Positions 1-5,905 are shown, counted from the stretch's first letter. The stretch: 10,240 bases of DNA from JAIRTY01 sp050257395 (GCA_050257395.1 JBLMWU010000316.1:1-10240), one strand, 5' to 3'. Notes: a model not told the origin generated them from the sequence alone. Made by a program: numbers and translations.

Positions 1-64
1 CCGGGGCCGGCGGGCCGGGCCACTCCCCTTCTGCCGTTCTGCTCAGCGCCATTGCCGAGCTGCT

Positions 65-85
65 GGTCCCGCTGGCAGCGGGATC
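65..85 (-). terminator. Hairpin at the end of the secreted-protein gene
   Basis: Arms 65-72 and 78-85 form an 8-bp stem with one G-U pair and a 5-nt loop. On the minus strand the hairpin begins inside the TGA stop codon (84-86) of the secreted-protein gene. No T-run follows, as is common for GC-rich actinobacterial terminators, so its role as a terminator is inferred from position and stem strength only. Confidence 0.4.
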
Positions 86-1124
86 AGTGACGCCACCACA
101 CGCCGAACGCGTCCCCTGGGCGGTTCGCCCCGAGGCCGTCCCGCCACAGGAAGGAGGGCTCAAAGGTCACCGTGTTGCCCGGCGGCGGGAACCCGGCGGG
201 GAAGGTGGACGACACCGGCTGGGTCGTCCACGGCCCCAGGAAGGAGCCCCGGACACCGCCAGCGGTCGTCCAGGCTCCCTCCTGGAACTGGGTGGCCCGC
301 ACATCCTGGAGCGGCGCGGACGGCGGGATGCTGACCGTGGACGCGCTGAAGTCCAGCAGCGCCAGCGCGTGGGTGAACACCGCGCCGTGGGCCGGCATGG
401 AGAAGGCGTTGATCGCGCCGCCCGCCCTGCTGGCGTCGATCCGGTAGTGCAGCGTGTTGCCGATCTGGTTGTAGAAGAGGCTGAACTCGATGCCCTGGCC
501 CGAAGCCGCATTCGGGATCGCGACGACATGGCCGAGGATGATGTTGAAGGGCGTGTTGATGTCCACCCCGACCGCCAGCCAGGTCTGGAACGGGCAGCCC
601 GCGCCGGGTGGGAAGGCGTGGAAGATGTTGAAGTACACGCCGCAGGTCATCACGCCGGTGACCGCGATGGAGTCGTTGCTGCTCATCCCGACGTACACGG
701 TTGGCAGCAGCGGCTGCGTGAAGAACTGCAGCAGCGGGTGCGCGGGGATCCTGATGATGGCCTGGACGTACCGGAAGTTCCGGCCGGTGCCGACGTAGCC
801 CGCGCAGCCGCCCCCGTGCGCCGGGAAGTGGAAGCTCGCGCCCGCCTGGAACCCGGATGCACGCTCGCAGGGAGGCGTGAAGATCGGCGGCCCGCCCGAG
901 GGCATGTGGGCCCGCTGAGCATGCTGGATGGCCTCGAGCCTGTGGATGACCCGCTGGGCGGCAGCGCCGCGGAGCGACACCGAACTGCTGGCCCAGCGGT
1001 GGTGGCCCGGCGCGGGCCGCGCGGTGGCCGCCCCCGCGGAACCGGCAACGGCCAAACTGAGGCTGGCGATCGTGGCACCCGCCGCCGCTGTGGCGACGAA
1101 CGCCCTGGTGATGCGTCTGCGCAT
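84..1124 (-). CDS. Secreted protein of unknown function (signal peptide, 346 aa)
   Basis: The function is not recognised. Residues 1-32 form a classical Sec signal peptide: an Arg-rich start (MRRRITR), an Ala/Leu/Val-rich core, and an A-G-A site at 30-32 suggesting signal peptidase I cleavage. The mature part is about 314 residues, rich in G, F, P and aromatics, with alternating hydrophobic stretches that suggest beta-sheet. Four cysteines (86, 107, 161, 177) could form two disulfides. The segment near 108-122 (GYVGTGRNFRYV) loosely recalls secreted actinobacterial proteins of presumed beta-sandwich fold, but I cannot assign a family or active site. I chose the ATG at 1124 because AAGGAAGGA lies 8 nt upstream and the signal peptide begins there. 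The frame stays open to an ATG at 1340, but that extension would bury the signal peptide and run through the promoter and leader. The gene appears to be a single transcription unit with its own promoter. Existence is well supported; function is unknown. Confidence 0.85.
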   Translation of the reverse strand: MRRRITRAFVATAAAGATIASLSLAVAGSAGAATARPAPGHHRWASSSVSLRGAAAQRVIHRLEAIQHAQRAHMPSGGPPIFTPPCERASGFQAGASFHFPAHGGGCAGYVGTGRNFRYVQAIIRIPAHPLLQFFTQPLLPTVYVGMSSNDSIAVTGVMTCGVYFNIFHAFPPGAGCPFQTWLAVGVDINTPFNIILGHVVAIPNAASGQGIEFSLFYNQIGNTLHYRIDASRAGGAINAFSMPAHGAVFTHALALLDFSASTVSIPPSAPLQDVRATQFQEGAWTTAGGVRGSFLGPWTTQPVSSTFPAGFPPPGNTVTFEPSFLWRDGLGANRPGDAFGVWWRH

Positions 1125-1263
1125 CGGTCGGATCCTTCCTTTTGGTGCCGGGGCCGGGTACAAGCCACCGAAGTGGCCTTTGGGGCGGTGTGTTAGCGAG
1201 GCCGGTCCCGGGCTTGCCTCCGTAGTGGTCCCGCTTTCCGCGAGCCCGCCCCCGTCAAGTCCA
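1125..1263 (-). ncRNA. Structured 5' leader, possible cis-regulatory RNA (unassigned)
   Basis: The leader precedes the secreted-protein gene and lies in a 324-base stretch (1125-1448) without a gene. Complementary segments fit a three-way junction. A closing stem pairs 1182-1188 with 1246-1252 (7 bp, GGGGCGG with CCGCCCC). Hairpin A pairs 1230-1234 with 1240-1244 around a GGAAA loop. Hairpin B pairs 1198-1202 with 1216-1220. A further stem at 1162-1179 carries a UUCG tetraloop. An alternative pairing of 1148-1157 with 1202-1211 (9 of 10 positions) would break hairpin B, a switch-like arrangement. It does not match the c-di-GMP-I, cobalamin or full ydaO (c-di-AMP) consensus as I know them. GC-rich DNA gives chance pairings, so this is tentative. 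Confidence 0.35.
1133..1139 (-). promoter_or_regulatory. Ribosome binding site fixing the start at 1124
   Basis: On the minus strand this reads GGAAGGA, preceded by AAAA, with 8 nt to the ATG at 1124. It supports the short, signal-peptide form of the secreted protein over the longer open frame. Confidence 0.75.
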
Positions 1264-1269
1264 GGCAGT

Positions 1270-1297
1270 ACATTACCACGCGTAGTCATTGTGTCAC
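1270..1297 (-). promoter_or_regulatory. Candidate promoter of the secreted-protein gene
   Basis: On the minus strand GTGACA (1292-1297) and TAATGT (1270-1275) are separated by 16 nt. They resemble actinobacterial -35 (TTGACA-like) and -10 (TANNNT) boxes and sit in the most AT-rich part of this intergenic region. Transcription would begin near 1263, giving a leader of about 140 nt. Confidence 0.45.
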
Positions 1298-1361
1298 TCG
1301 TAGCGACGATATCCGCATTCACCAGCGGTGAAACGCCCATCCGGCAGGGAAGTCAGACGCC

Positions 1362-1394
1362 GTAAGCCGCGCCGTTTCCCCGTTTCGGGCTTAC
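1362..1394 (-). terminator. Weak hairpin downstream of hpnB
   Basis: GTAAGCC (1362-1368) pairs with GGCTTAC (1388-1394) across a 19-nt loop, about 55 nt past the hpnB stop. A second GTAAGC at 1417-1422 could compete for the same arm. There is no T-run. This is the only terminator-like element seen between hpnB and the next gene. Confidence 0.25.
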
Positions 1395-1448
1395 TGGACA
1401 GCAGATAGGAATGCCCGTAAGCGGCTAGCCAGCAGTCTTCCAGACGCC

Positions 1449-2633
1449 TCAGCGCGGCGGGCGCGGCTGCGCGATGACCCGGCCCTTCCAGTCGCCGCCG
1501 CGGCCGCCGCGGTGGCGGCGGGCCGAGTCGACCGTCATCGCCGTGTACAGGAGCGCGACCGCCGGGAGCGCGGGCGCCCGCAGCGGCGACAGCCGGTAGA
1601 GCCGCAGCACCGGCAGATACGTCACGGTCATGAGGGCCCAGCCCGCCAGGCCCGCGGCTGCCAGCCCGGCCCCGGCCGGCCCGGCCCCGGCCGCCACCGC
1701 CGCCAGGCCCCCGAGCCCCGCCAGCGGCGGCAGCAGGTACAGCCAGGCCAGGCCGGCGACCGTGCCGGCGAGCAGGCCGGGCGAGTAGCGGAGCTGGGTG
1801 TAGGCGCTGCGGGCGACCATGTCCCACAGCTCGGCCAGCCCGGGGTACGGCCGGCGGCTCTGCACCCGGGTGGTCCAGCCCAGCCAGCAGCGGGCCCGGA
1901 CGGGGCCGCGCTTGAGCAGCTGCCCCAGGGCGACGTCGTCGATGCGGGCGCCGGAGATCCGCTCCAGGCCGCCAGCAGCCGCCAGCGTCTGGCGGTGCAC
2001 CAGCATGCAGCCGCCCGCGGCCGCGGCCGTCCGCGAACGGGGGCGGCCGACCCGGCGGAACGGGTAGAGCATGGCGAAGAAGTAGACGAACGCCGGGACG
2101 ATCCAGCGTTCCCAGCCGGCCTCCGCCCGCAGCAGCGCCATCTGGGAGACCAGCGCCCGGTCGCCGGCCACGGCCGCCCGCACCAGGCTGGCCAGCACCC
2201 CGGGCGCGAAAGCGATGTCGGCGTCGGTGAACAGCAGGTAGTCGCACGCCCCCGCCGCCCCGGCGCCCTGGGCCATCGCCCAGACCTTGCCGGCCCAGCC
2301 GGCCGGCGGCGGCCCGCCCGCGACCACCCGCAGCGGATGACCGGCACCGAGCCCGGCCGCCACGGCGCCGGTGCCGTCGGTGCTGGCGTCGTCCACCAGC
2401 ACCACCGAGAAGTCACCCGGGTAGTCCTGGCACAGCAGGGTGGGCAGGGTCTCCGGGAGGATCGCCGCCTCGTCGCGGGCCGGCACCACCGCGACCACGC
2501 TGGGCCAGCGGGCCGGGCCGGACTGCGCCGCGGCCGGCAGCCGGCAGCCGGTCCGCCAGTAACCGCCGTGCCCCGCCAGCAGGTAGACCCACGCCAGCGC
2601 CGCGAGCACGCAGGCGGCGACGAGAACCGGCAT
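1449..2633 (-). CDS. hpnB: Hopanoid-associated glycosyltransferase HpnB (GT2 family)
   Basis: A 394-aa membrane-bound family 2 glycosyltransferase of the HpnB type, found with hopanoid biosynthesis genes. Its precise sugar donor and acceptor are not settled. One transmembrane helix lies at about 3-20. The GT-A domain shows VVPARDE (49-55), VDD (80-82) for the nucleotide, the family-typical GWAGKVWAM (112-120), and TDADI (136-140) for metal binding. RTAAAAGGCM (201-210) and IDD (231-233) follow, then TQLRYSP (279-285), which sits where QXXRW-type motifs occur. Hydrophobic segments at about 287-340 and 352-368, and the ending TAMTVDSARRH plus WKGR, are strongly family-like. Length is normal. 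The ATG at 2633 has GAGG 8 nt upstream. It follows the flavoprotein gene by 59 bp. No squalene-hopene cyclase or other hpn gene is in the window, so its pathway context is not visible here. Confidence 0.9.
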   Translation of the reverse strand: MPVLVAACVLAALAWVYLLAGHGGYWRTGCRLPAAAQSGPARWPSVVAVVPARDEAAILPETLPTLLCQDYPGDFSVVLVDDASTDGTGAVAAGLGAGHPLRVVAGGPPPAGWAGKVWAMAQGAGAAGACDYLLFTDADIAFAPGVLASLVRAAVAGDRALVSQMALLRAEAGWERWIVPAFVYFFAMLYPFRRVGRPRSRTAAAAGGCMLVHRQTLAAAGGLERISGARIDDVALGQLLKRGPVRARCWLGWTTRVQSRRPYPGLAELWDMVARSAYTQLRYSPGLLAGTVAGLAWLYLLPPLAGLGGLAAVAAGAGPAGAGLAAAGLAGWALMTVTYLPVLRLYRLSPLRAPALPAVALLYTAMTVDSARRHRGGRGGDWKGRVIAQPRPPR

Positions 2634-2641
2634 CCCCGCAG

Positions 2642-2666
2642 CCTCGCATACCGGTGCCAGTCACCG
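2642..2666 (-). promoter_or_regulatory. hpnB ribosome binding site and adjoining hairpin
   Basis: GAGG (2642-2645, minus strand) lies 8 nt before the hpnB ATG. Just upstream, CGGTG (2652-2656) and CACCG (2662-2666) form a perfect 5-bp stem with a 5-nt loop. Together with the larger hairpin at 2670-2690, nearly the whole flavoprotein-hpnB spacer is foldable. Confidence 0.35.
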
Positions 2667-2669
2667 CAT

Positions 2670-2690
2670 GCCGCCCGCGCCGCGGGCGGC
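2670..2690 (-). terminator. GC hairpin between the flavoprotein gene and hpnB
   Basis: Arms 2670-2677 and 2683-2690 pair perfectly (8 bp, all G/C) around a 5-nt loop, 2 nt after the flavoprotein stop codon. It may partly terminate or stabilise the upstream message and so uncouple hpnB expression. No T-run is present. Confidence 0.4.
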
Positions 2691-2692
2691 CG

Positions 2693-3271
2693 TCACCGGG
2701 CCTGCGACGCCCGGCTGTCCAGGGCCTCGGCAATGGCGCGCCAGGGGAACGGGGGCGTGGCGCCGGCGTCGGTGTCCGGCCCGGGCAGCGCGGACAGGTC
2801 GTCAGCGAGCAGCACGGTGACACCCCACGAGCGCAGCCTGGCCACGTTCTCGGTGAAGGCGGGATGGGCGGCGTGGGCGCTGTTGCTCGACGGCACCGCC
2901 ACGATGGGCAGCCGCTTGCCGATCGCCTCCACCAGGATGCCCAGCGCCAGGGTGTCGCAGATCCCGGCCGCCCACTTGTTCACCGTGTTGACCGACGCGG
3001 GGGCGACGAGGATCGCGTCCGGCGGCGGCAGCACGTCGGGCTCGCCCGGGTTCTTGTACTCGCTGCGCACCGGGTGCCCGGTGATCCGCTCCAGCGCGAC
3101 CGCGTCGGTGAACCGGCGGGCCGACGGCGTCAGCAGGATGCACACGTCCCAGCCGCCGGCCTGCGCCAGCCGCGCCAGCTCCCCGAGGTCCCGCGCGGGC
3201 GGCGCCGCGCAGGCGATCACGTACAGCACGCCGCGCCCGGCGCCCGCTGCTCCGGCCGGTCCCGCGCTCAC
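2693..3271 (-). CDS. Divergent HFCD-type flavoprotein (CoaC/LanD-like fold)
   Basis: 192 aa, the usual size for the homo-oligomeric flavin-containing Cys decarboxylase fold (phosphopantothenoylcysteine decarboxylase, peptide Cys decarboxylases, prenyl-FMN proteins). Residues 14-21 (GVLYVIAC) are the first Rossmann strand. VAPASVNTVNKWAAGICDTLA (89-109) is the flavin-binding PASANT-type segment, and VPSSN (126-130) sits where CoaC has its PXMNXXMW substrate clamp. Two features depart from CoaC. The region just before the flavin motif (DVLPPPDAILV) lacks the catalytic His of the usual HI-L--WAD segment, and the clamp has Ser for Met and AH for MW. It probably binds flavin but is unlikely to be a standard pantothenate-pathway decarboxylase. 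The start is GTG at 3271 with only a weak SD (GGCGGA); the frame stays open further upstream, so a slightly longer N-terminus is possible. It lies 93 bp past flotillin and 59 bp before hpnB. Confidence 0.8.
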   Translation of the reverse strand: MSAGPAGAAGAGRGVLYVIACAAPPARDLGELARLAQAGGWDVCILLTPSARRFTDAVALERITGHPVRSEYKNPGEPDVLPPPDAILVAPASVNTVNKWAAGICDTLALGILVEAIGKRLPIVAVPSSNSAHAAHPAFTENVARLRSWGVTVLLADDLSALPGPDTDAGATPPFPWRAIAEALDSRASQAR

Positions 3272-3317
3272 GCTGTGTCCGCCATGCCCTGTGACTGCCC
3301 AGCCGCCGCCGCCTCTA

Positions 3318-3347
3318 CCGCCCGCCGGGTATGAGATCCGCGGGCGG
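3318..3347 (-). terminator. Hairpin between flotillin and the flavoprotein gene
   Basis: CCGCCCGC (3318-3325) pairs perfectly with GCGGGCGG (3340-3347) around a 14-nt loop, about 17 nt after the flotillin stop. A stable 8-bp G/C stem in a 93-bp gap suggests termination or attenuation of the NfeD-flotillin transcript. There is no T-run. Confidence 0.45.
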
Positions 3348-3364
3348 ATTACAGCGGCCCGGCA

Positions 3365-4525
3365 TCAGCTGGCGCCGGCCTGGCCGTTGCCGGTGCCTTC
3401 CGGCAGGGACAGCGTCTCCTTCGCGGCACCCTGCTCCGGGCCGCCGTTGCCGCTCAGGTTCTTCTTGACGGACTCCAGGATGGTCAGCCCCTGGCCGACC
3501 AGGCTGGCAGCGAGCTCCCCGAGGCCGTCGGCCCCGTTCAGGATGTTGACGTTCGCACCGGCCAGGCCGCCCGCGGCCTCGCGGACGATCTGCGGCAGCT
3601 GGTCGATCAGCATCCGGTCCAGCGCCACCCGGTCGTTGGACGCCGCGGCCTCGGCCTGGATCTGCATCCGCTCCGCCTCGGCCTTGGCCAGGATGCGGAC
3701 CTTCTCTGCCTCGGCCTCGGCGGGCTTGACCACCTCGGCGACCAGCTGGCGCTCCCGCAGCTCGGCCTGCTGCCGGGCCAGCTCGGCCTGGGCTGCGATG
3801 ACCTCCATCTGCGCCTGGGCCTGCGTGAGCGGACCCACCTGCGCCGCCTTGGCCTGGGCCTGGTCGATCTCGGCCTTGTACTGGGCCTGCACGATCGCCG
3901 TCTGCCGGGCGTATTCGGCCTGCTTACGCTGGGCTTCCTGCTGAGCCTCAGCGGCCTGCTGGTTGGCCTGTGCCTGCGCGATCTGCGCCTGCCGCTGGAT
4001 CGCCGCGTTGTGCGGGGCGGCCATGGCGTCGATGTAGCCGGAGTTCATGTCGTCGATCGACTGGATCTGCAGCGAGTCCACGGTGAGGCCGATCTTGGCC
4101 ATCTCTGCTTTGGATCCGTCGAGGACCTCGGTGGCCAGCTTCTGCCGCTCGGTGACGATCTCCTCGACTGTCATCGACCCGATGATCGACCGCAGGTGAC
4201 CCGCGAAGATGCGGCCGGTGAGGGTGGACATCTGGTCCTGGTCGGACAGGAACCGCTGGCCCGCGTTGACGATGCTCTCGTCGTCGTTGCCGACCTTGAA
4301 GGCGATCACCGAGCGGACCTGGAGCGAGATGCCCTGCTTGGTGACGCAGGTCTCGGCGACTTCGGATTCGCACATGGCCAGCGTCAGATAGCGGGCTTTG
4401 CGGAAGAACGGGAGCACGAATGCGCCGTGCCCCACGACGACGCGGAACGGCGCGCCGCCCCGCCAGCGCCGGCCACCCGAGATCAGCATCGCCTGGTCTG
4501 GGGCGGGAACGCGGTAGCCGAACAT
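3365..4525 (-). CDS. SPFH/flotillin-like protein
   Basis: 386 aa, a bacterial flotillin-like scaffold of membrane microdomains. The SPFH/band-7 domain occupies about 5-165 and includes CVTKQGISLQVRSVIAFKVG (60-79), LSDQDQMSTLTGRIFAGHLR and the motif GSMTVEEI (116-123). Residues 170-300 are Gln/Ala/Glu-rich heptad-like coiled coil with the EA-repeat region AEAEAEKVRILAKAEAE (269-285). A more hydrophobic end (about 300-355) and a disordered tail complete it. It has no N-terminal transmembrane helix or signal peptide; membrane contact could come through hydrophobic patches such as GAFVLPFF (34-41). That is usual for the actinobacterial branch starting MFGYRVPAPD. The ATG at 4525 has GAGGAG 5 nt upstream, overlapping the stop of the NfeD-like gene, so the two are translationally coupled. 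Pairing of flotillin with NfeD is well known (for example Bacillus floT with yuaF). The specific cargo is unknown. Confidence 0.92.
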   Translation of the reverse strand: MFGYRVPAPDQAMLISGGRRWRGGAPFRVVVGHGAFVLPFFRKARYLTLAMCESEVAETCVTKQGISLQVRSVIAFKVGNDDESIVNAGQRFLSDQDQMSTLTGRIFAGHLRSIIGSMTVEEIVTERQKLATEVLDGSKAEMAKIGLTVDSLQIQSIDDMNSGYIDAMAAPHNAAIQRQAQIAQAQANQQAAEAQQEAQRKQAEYARQTAIVQAQYKAEIDQAQAKAAQVGPLTQAQAQMEVIAAQAELARQQAELRERQLVAEVVKPAEAEAEKVRILAKAEAERMQIQAEAAASNDRVALDRMLIDQLPQIVREAAGGLAGANVNILNGADGLGELAASLVGQGLTILESVKKNLSGNGGPEQGAAKETLSLPEGTGNGQAGAS

Positions 4526-4530
4526 GAAAG

Positions 4531-4536
4531 CTCCTC
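4531..4536 (-). promoter_or_regulatory. Flotillin ribosome binding site overlapping the upstream stop
   Basis: The minus strand reads TGAGGAG, then 5 nt, then ATG: the TGA stop of the NfeD-like gene (4535-4537) shares bases with the GAGGAG Shine-Dalgarno sequence. This indicates coupled translation and probably a defined ratio of the two proteins. Confidence 0.75.
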
Positions 4537-4777
4537 AGACTGCGTTGTCAGGAAATGAGGCGAGCGGGTCTGCCCACTCGCTGACGTCGACCGCCCGCGA
4601 ACCGCGCGTTTCGATCACGAGCACGGTCGCGCCCCGCGGGATCGGGTCGATGGACCAGGCCAGATAGGCCTCGCGGCCGCCGCGGACCTTGAGCAGCACC
4701 TCACCGGGCCCGGCCTCGCCGCGGGTGGCAACGGTGATAACGCCGATGGAGCCGATCAGGGACGGGTCCCCAGCCAC
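4535..4777 (-). CDS. Short NfeD-like OB-fold protein
   Basis: About 80 aa and resembling only the soluble C-terminal OB-fold of NfeD proteins. Visible are LIGSIGVITVATRGEAGPGEVLLKV-type strands (a Gly-Xaa-Xaa-Gly opening, then G-E-V), an EAYLAWS segment corresponding to the A-x-S stretch, and PRGATVLVIETRGSRAVDVSEW corresponding to the G-x-x-V-x-V---G---V ending. NfeD OB domains bind partner SPFH proteins, which agrees with the coupled flotillin gene. Unlike full NfeD (YuaF-type), it has no transmembrane helices and no protease domain. I chose GTG at 4777 because AGAGGGAGA (4786-4794) lies 8 nt upstream. An in-frame GTG at 4816 would give 93 aa but overlaps a likely -10 box. It is the first gene of the leftward cluster, divergent from the dioxygenase gene. 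OB-fold assignment is by pattern, not by search. Confidence 0.75.
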   Translation of the reverse strand: MAGDPSLIGSIGVITVATRGEAGPGEVLLKVRGGREAYLAWSIDPIPRGATVLVIETRGSRAVDVSEWADPLASFPDNAV

Positions 4778-4785
4778 CGAAGCTT

Positions 4786-4794
4786 TCTCCCTCT
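4786..4794 (-). promoter_or_regulatory. Ribosome binding site deciding the NfeD-like start
   Basis: AGAGGGAGA on the minus strand, 8 nt before GTG at 4777. It favours the 80-aa product over the 93-aa reading from GTG at 4816. Confidence 0.65.
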
Positions 4795-4816
4795 GCACCC
4801 CGAATTGTGCCCTCAC

Positions 4817-4822
4817 ACAGTA
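4817..4822 (-). promoter_or_regulatory. Candidate -10 box of the NfeD-flotillin operon
   Basis: The minus strand reads TACTGT, matching TANNNT. Transcription would start near 4810, giving a leader of about 33 nt that contains the ribosome binding site at 4786-4794. No good -35 box is visible at normal spacing. Confidence 0.3.
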
Positions 4823-4885
4823 GCGCCGCCAACGCCGCGCGGGGGCTTTCTCGCTGGTGACAAACCGCCCGGTATTTAATCGCTA

Positions 4886-4901
4886 GCCGCCTGCTGGCGG
4901 C
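4886..4901. repeat. Hairpin-forming inverted repeat before the dioxygenase gene
   Basis: GCCGCC (4886-4891) and GGCGGC (4896-4901) form a perfect 6-bp stem with a TGCT loop, ending 17 nt before the dioxygenase start. It lies in the divergent promoter region next to its most AT-rich stretch (4873-4880). It could be an operator or an mRNA leader hairpin; nothing decides between them. Confidence 0.3.
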
Positions 4902-4918
4902 CGTGAAAATCTGGCACG

Positions 4919-5734
4919 GTGCTGGCCCCTGGCGAGATCGCCGCTTTCCTGGCCGACGGCTATATCGCGCTGCGCGGCGCGGTGCCCGCGGGCGTCGCCG
5001 GCGCGTGCCAGGACGCCGTCTGGGCAGTGCTGGAGCAGCGCGGCGTACGCCGCGGTGATCCCGGCACCTGGACCGCCCCGGTGGTCCGGATCGACTGCCC
5101 CGAGGGCGGCCCGTTCGCCGAGGCCGGGACCTCGCCGGCGGTGTGGGAGGCCTGCGACCAGCTGATAGGTGCCGGGCGCTGGTGGCGGCGGGCGGGCGTC
5201 GGCGGCACCATCCCGGTCCGGTTTCCCGGCGAGGCCGACCCGGGGGACGCTGGCTGGCACATCGAGAGCAGTTACGAGGCAGGCGGCGAGTGGCGGGTGA
5301 ATCTCCGTTCCCGTGCCCGCGGCCTGCTCGCGCTGTACCTGTTCACCGACGTGGACGCGGCCAGCGCACCGACCCGGGTGCGCCCGGGCTCGCATCTGGA
5401 CGTCCCGCCGATCCTGGCTCCAGCCAGCGACGCTGGCCTGGCCTGGCTGCCCGCCGCCCAGCAGGCCGCGCAGGCCAGCGCACACCGCCGCACCGAGCTG
5501 GTCACCGGGCAGGCCGGGGACGTGTTCCTGTGCCACCCGTTCCTGGTGCACGCGGCGTCCTGGCCGCACCGGGGCGCCCGCCCGCGGATGATCGCCCAGC
5601 CCGGCGTGGCCCTGCACACCGAGTTCCCGCTGGGCGCGCCCGGCGAGCCGGTCTCCCCGGTCGAGCAGGCCATCCTCGCCGGCCTGGCGAACGTCAGCGA
5701 CCTTCCCGCCCCCGGCGCCGGCCCAGGCCGGTGA
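4919..5734 (+). CDS. PhyH-family 2-oxoglutarate/Fe(II) dioxygenase
   Basis: 271 aa, a cytosolic oxygenase of the phytanoyl-CoA dioxygenase superfamily. Such enzymes use Fe(II), O2 and 2-oxoglutarate to hydroxylate a substrate; the substrate here is unknown. The N-terminus LAPGEIAAFLADGYIALRGAV (2-22) is the typical helix-strand opening. H114-I-E116 in GWHIESSY supplies the first metal ligands, GSH (157-159) is the conserved turn after the central strands, H211 in LVHAAS is the distal metal ligand, and R221 or R223 is the likely 2-oxoglutarate anchor. The carboxylate is Glu (HXE) rather than the usual Asp (HXD), an arrangement known in some 2OG oxygenases such as clavaminate synthase. The start is GTG at 4919: an in-frame stop at 4904 excludes anything further upstream, and no convincing Shine-Dalgarno sequence is present, so translation may be leaderless or weak. 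It stands alone between divergent and convergent neighbours. Confidence 0.85.
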   Translation: MLAPGEIAAFLADGYIALRGAVPAGVAGACQDAVWAVLEQRGVRRGDPGTWTAPVVRIDCPEGGPFAEAGTSPAVWEACDQLIGAGRWWRRAGVGGTIPVRFPGEADPGDAGWHIESSYEAGGEWRVNLRSRARGLLALYLFTDVDAASAPTRVRPGSHLDVPPILAPASDAGLAWLPAAQQAAQASAHRRTELVTGQAGDVFLCHPFLVHAASWPHRGARPRMIAQPGVALHTEFPLGAPGEPVSPVEQAILAGLANVSDLPAPGAGPGR

Positions 5735-5753
5735 GGACACCGGCTGCCACGGA

Positions 5754-5850
5754 CGGAATACCGGCCGGGGCGGCCGTGTTGTCAACGATCGCTGGTGTGT
5801 ATGTGTCCCCCGGGCCGCAACCACTATTGCCGTCGCGGAATACCGTCCGG
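5754..5850 (+). repeat. 15-bp imperfect direct repeat between dioxygenase and BtuF-like genes
   Basis: CGGAATACCGNCCGG occurs at 5754-5768 and 5836-5850 with one mismatch, 82 bp apart. CGGACGG (5750-5756) is also the reverse complement of CCGTCCG (5843-5849), so the two copies could pair into a long hairpin. The surrounding 170-bp spacer (5735-5905) is less GC-rich than the genes and holds no supportable ORF. The role is unknown. Confidence 0.4.
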
Positions 5851-5905
5851 CTGGAGCCGCGTTCGTGCCACTCGCCGAGGAGGCGACCGCACACCAGCGC
5901 CCTTT

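Noticed and set aside
1141..1263. Assignment of the leader as a ydaO (c-di-AMP) or GEMM (c-di-GMP) riboswitch
   Set aside because: Some fragments look suggestive (GCUAAC, a GGAAA loop hairpin), but the full conserved segments in the right order are missing by eye, so no class is named.
1125..1340. N-terminal extension of the secreted protein to ATG 1340
   Set aside because: It would bury the signal peptide internally and translate through the candidate promoter and leader; the ATG at 1124 has a strong ribosome binding site.
1512..3944. Very long plus-strand open frame opposite hpnB, the flavoprotein and flotillin genes
   Set aside because: It is an antisense shadow caused by GC-rich third positions; its composition is Arg/Pro/Ala-rich with no domain, and the minus-strand genes have clear families and ribosome binding sites.
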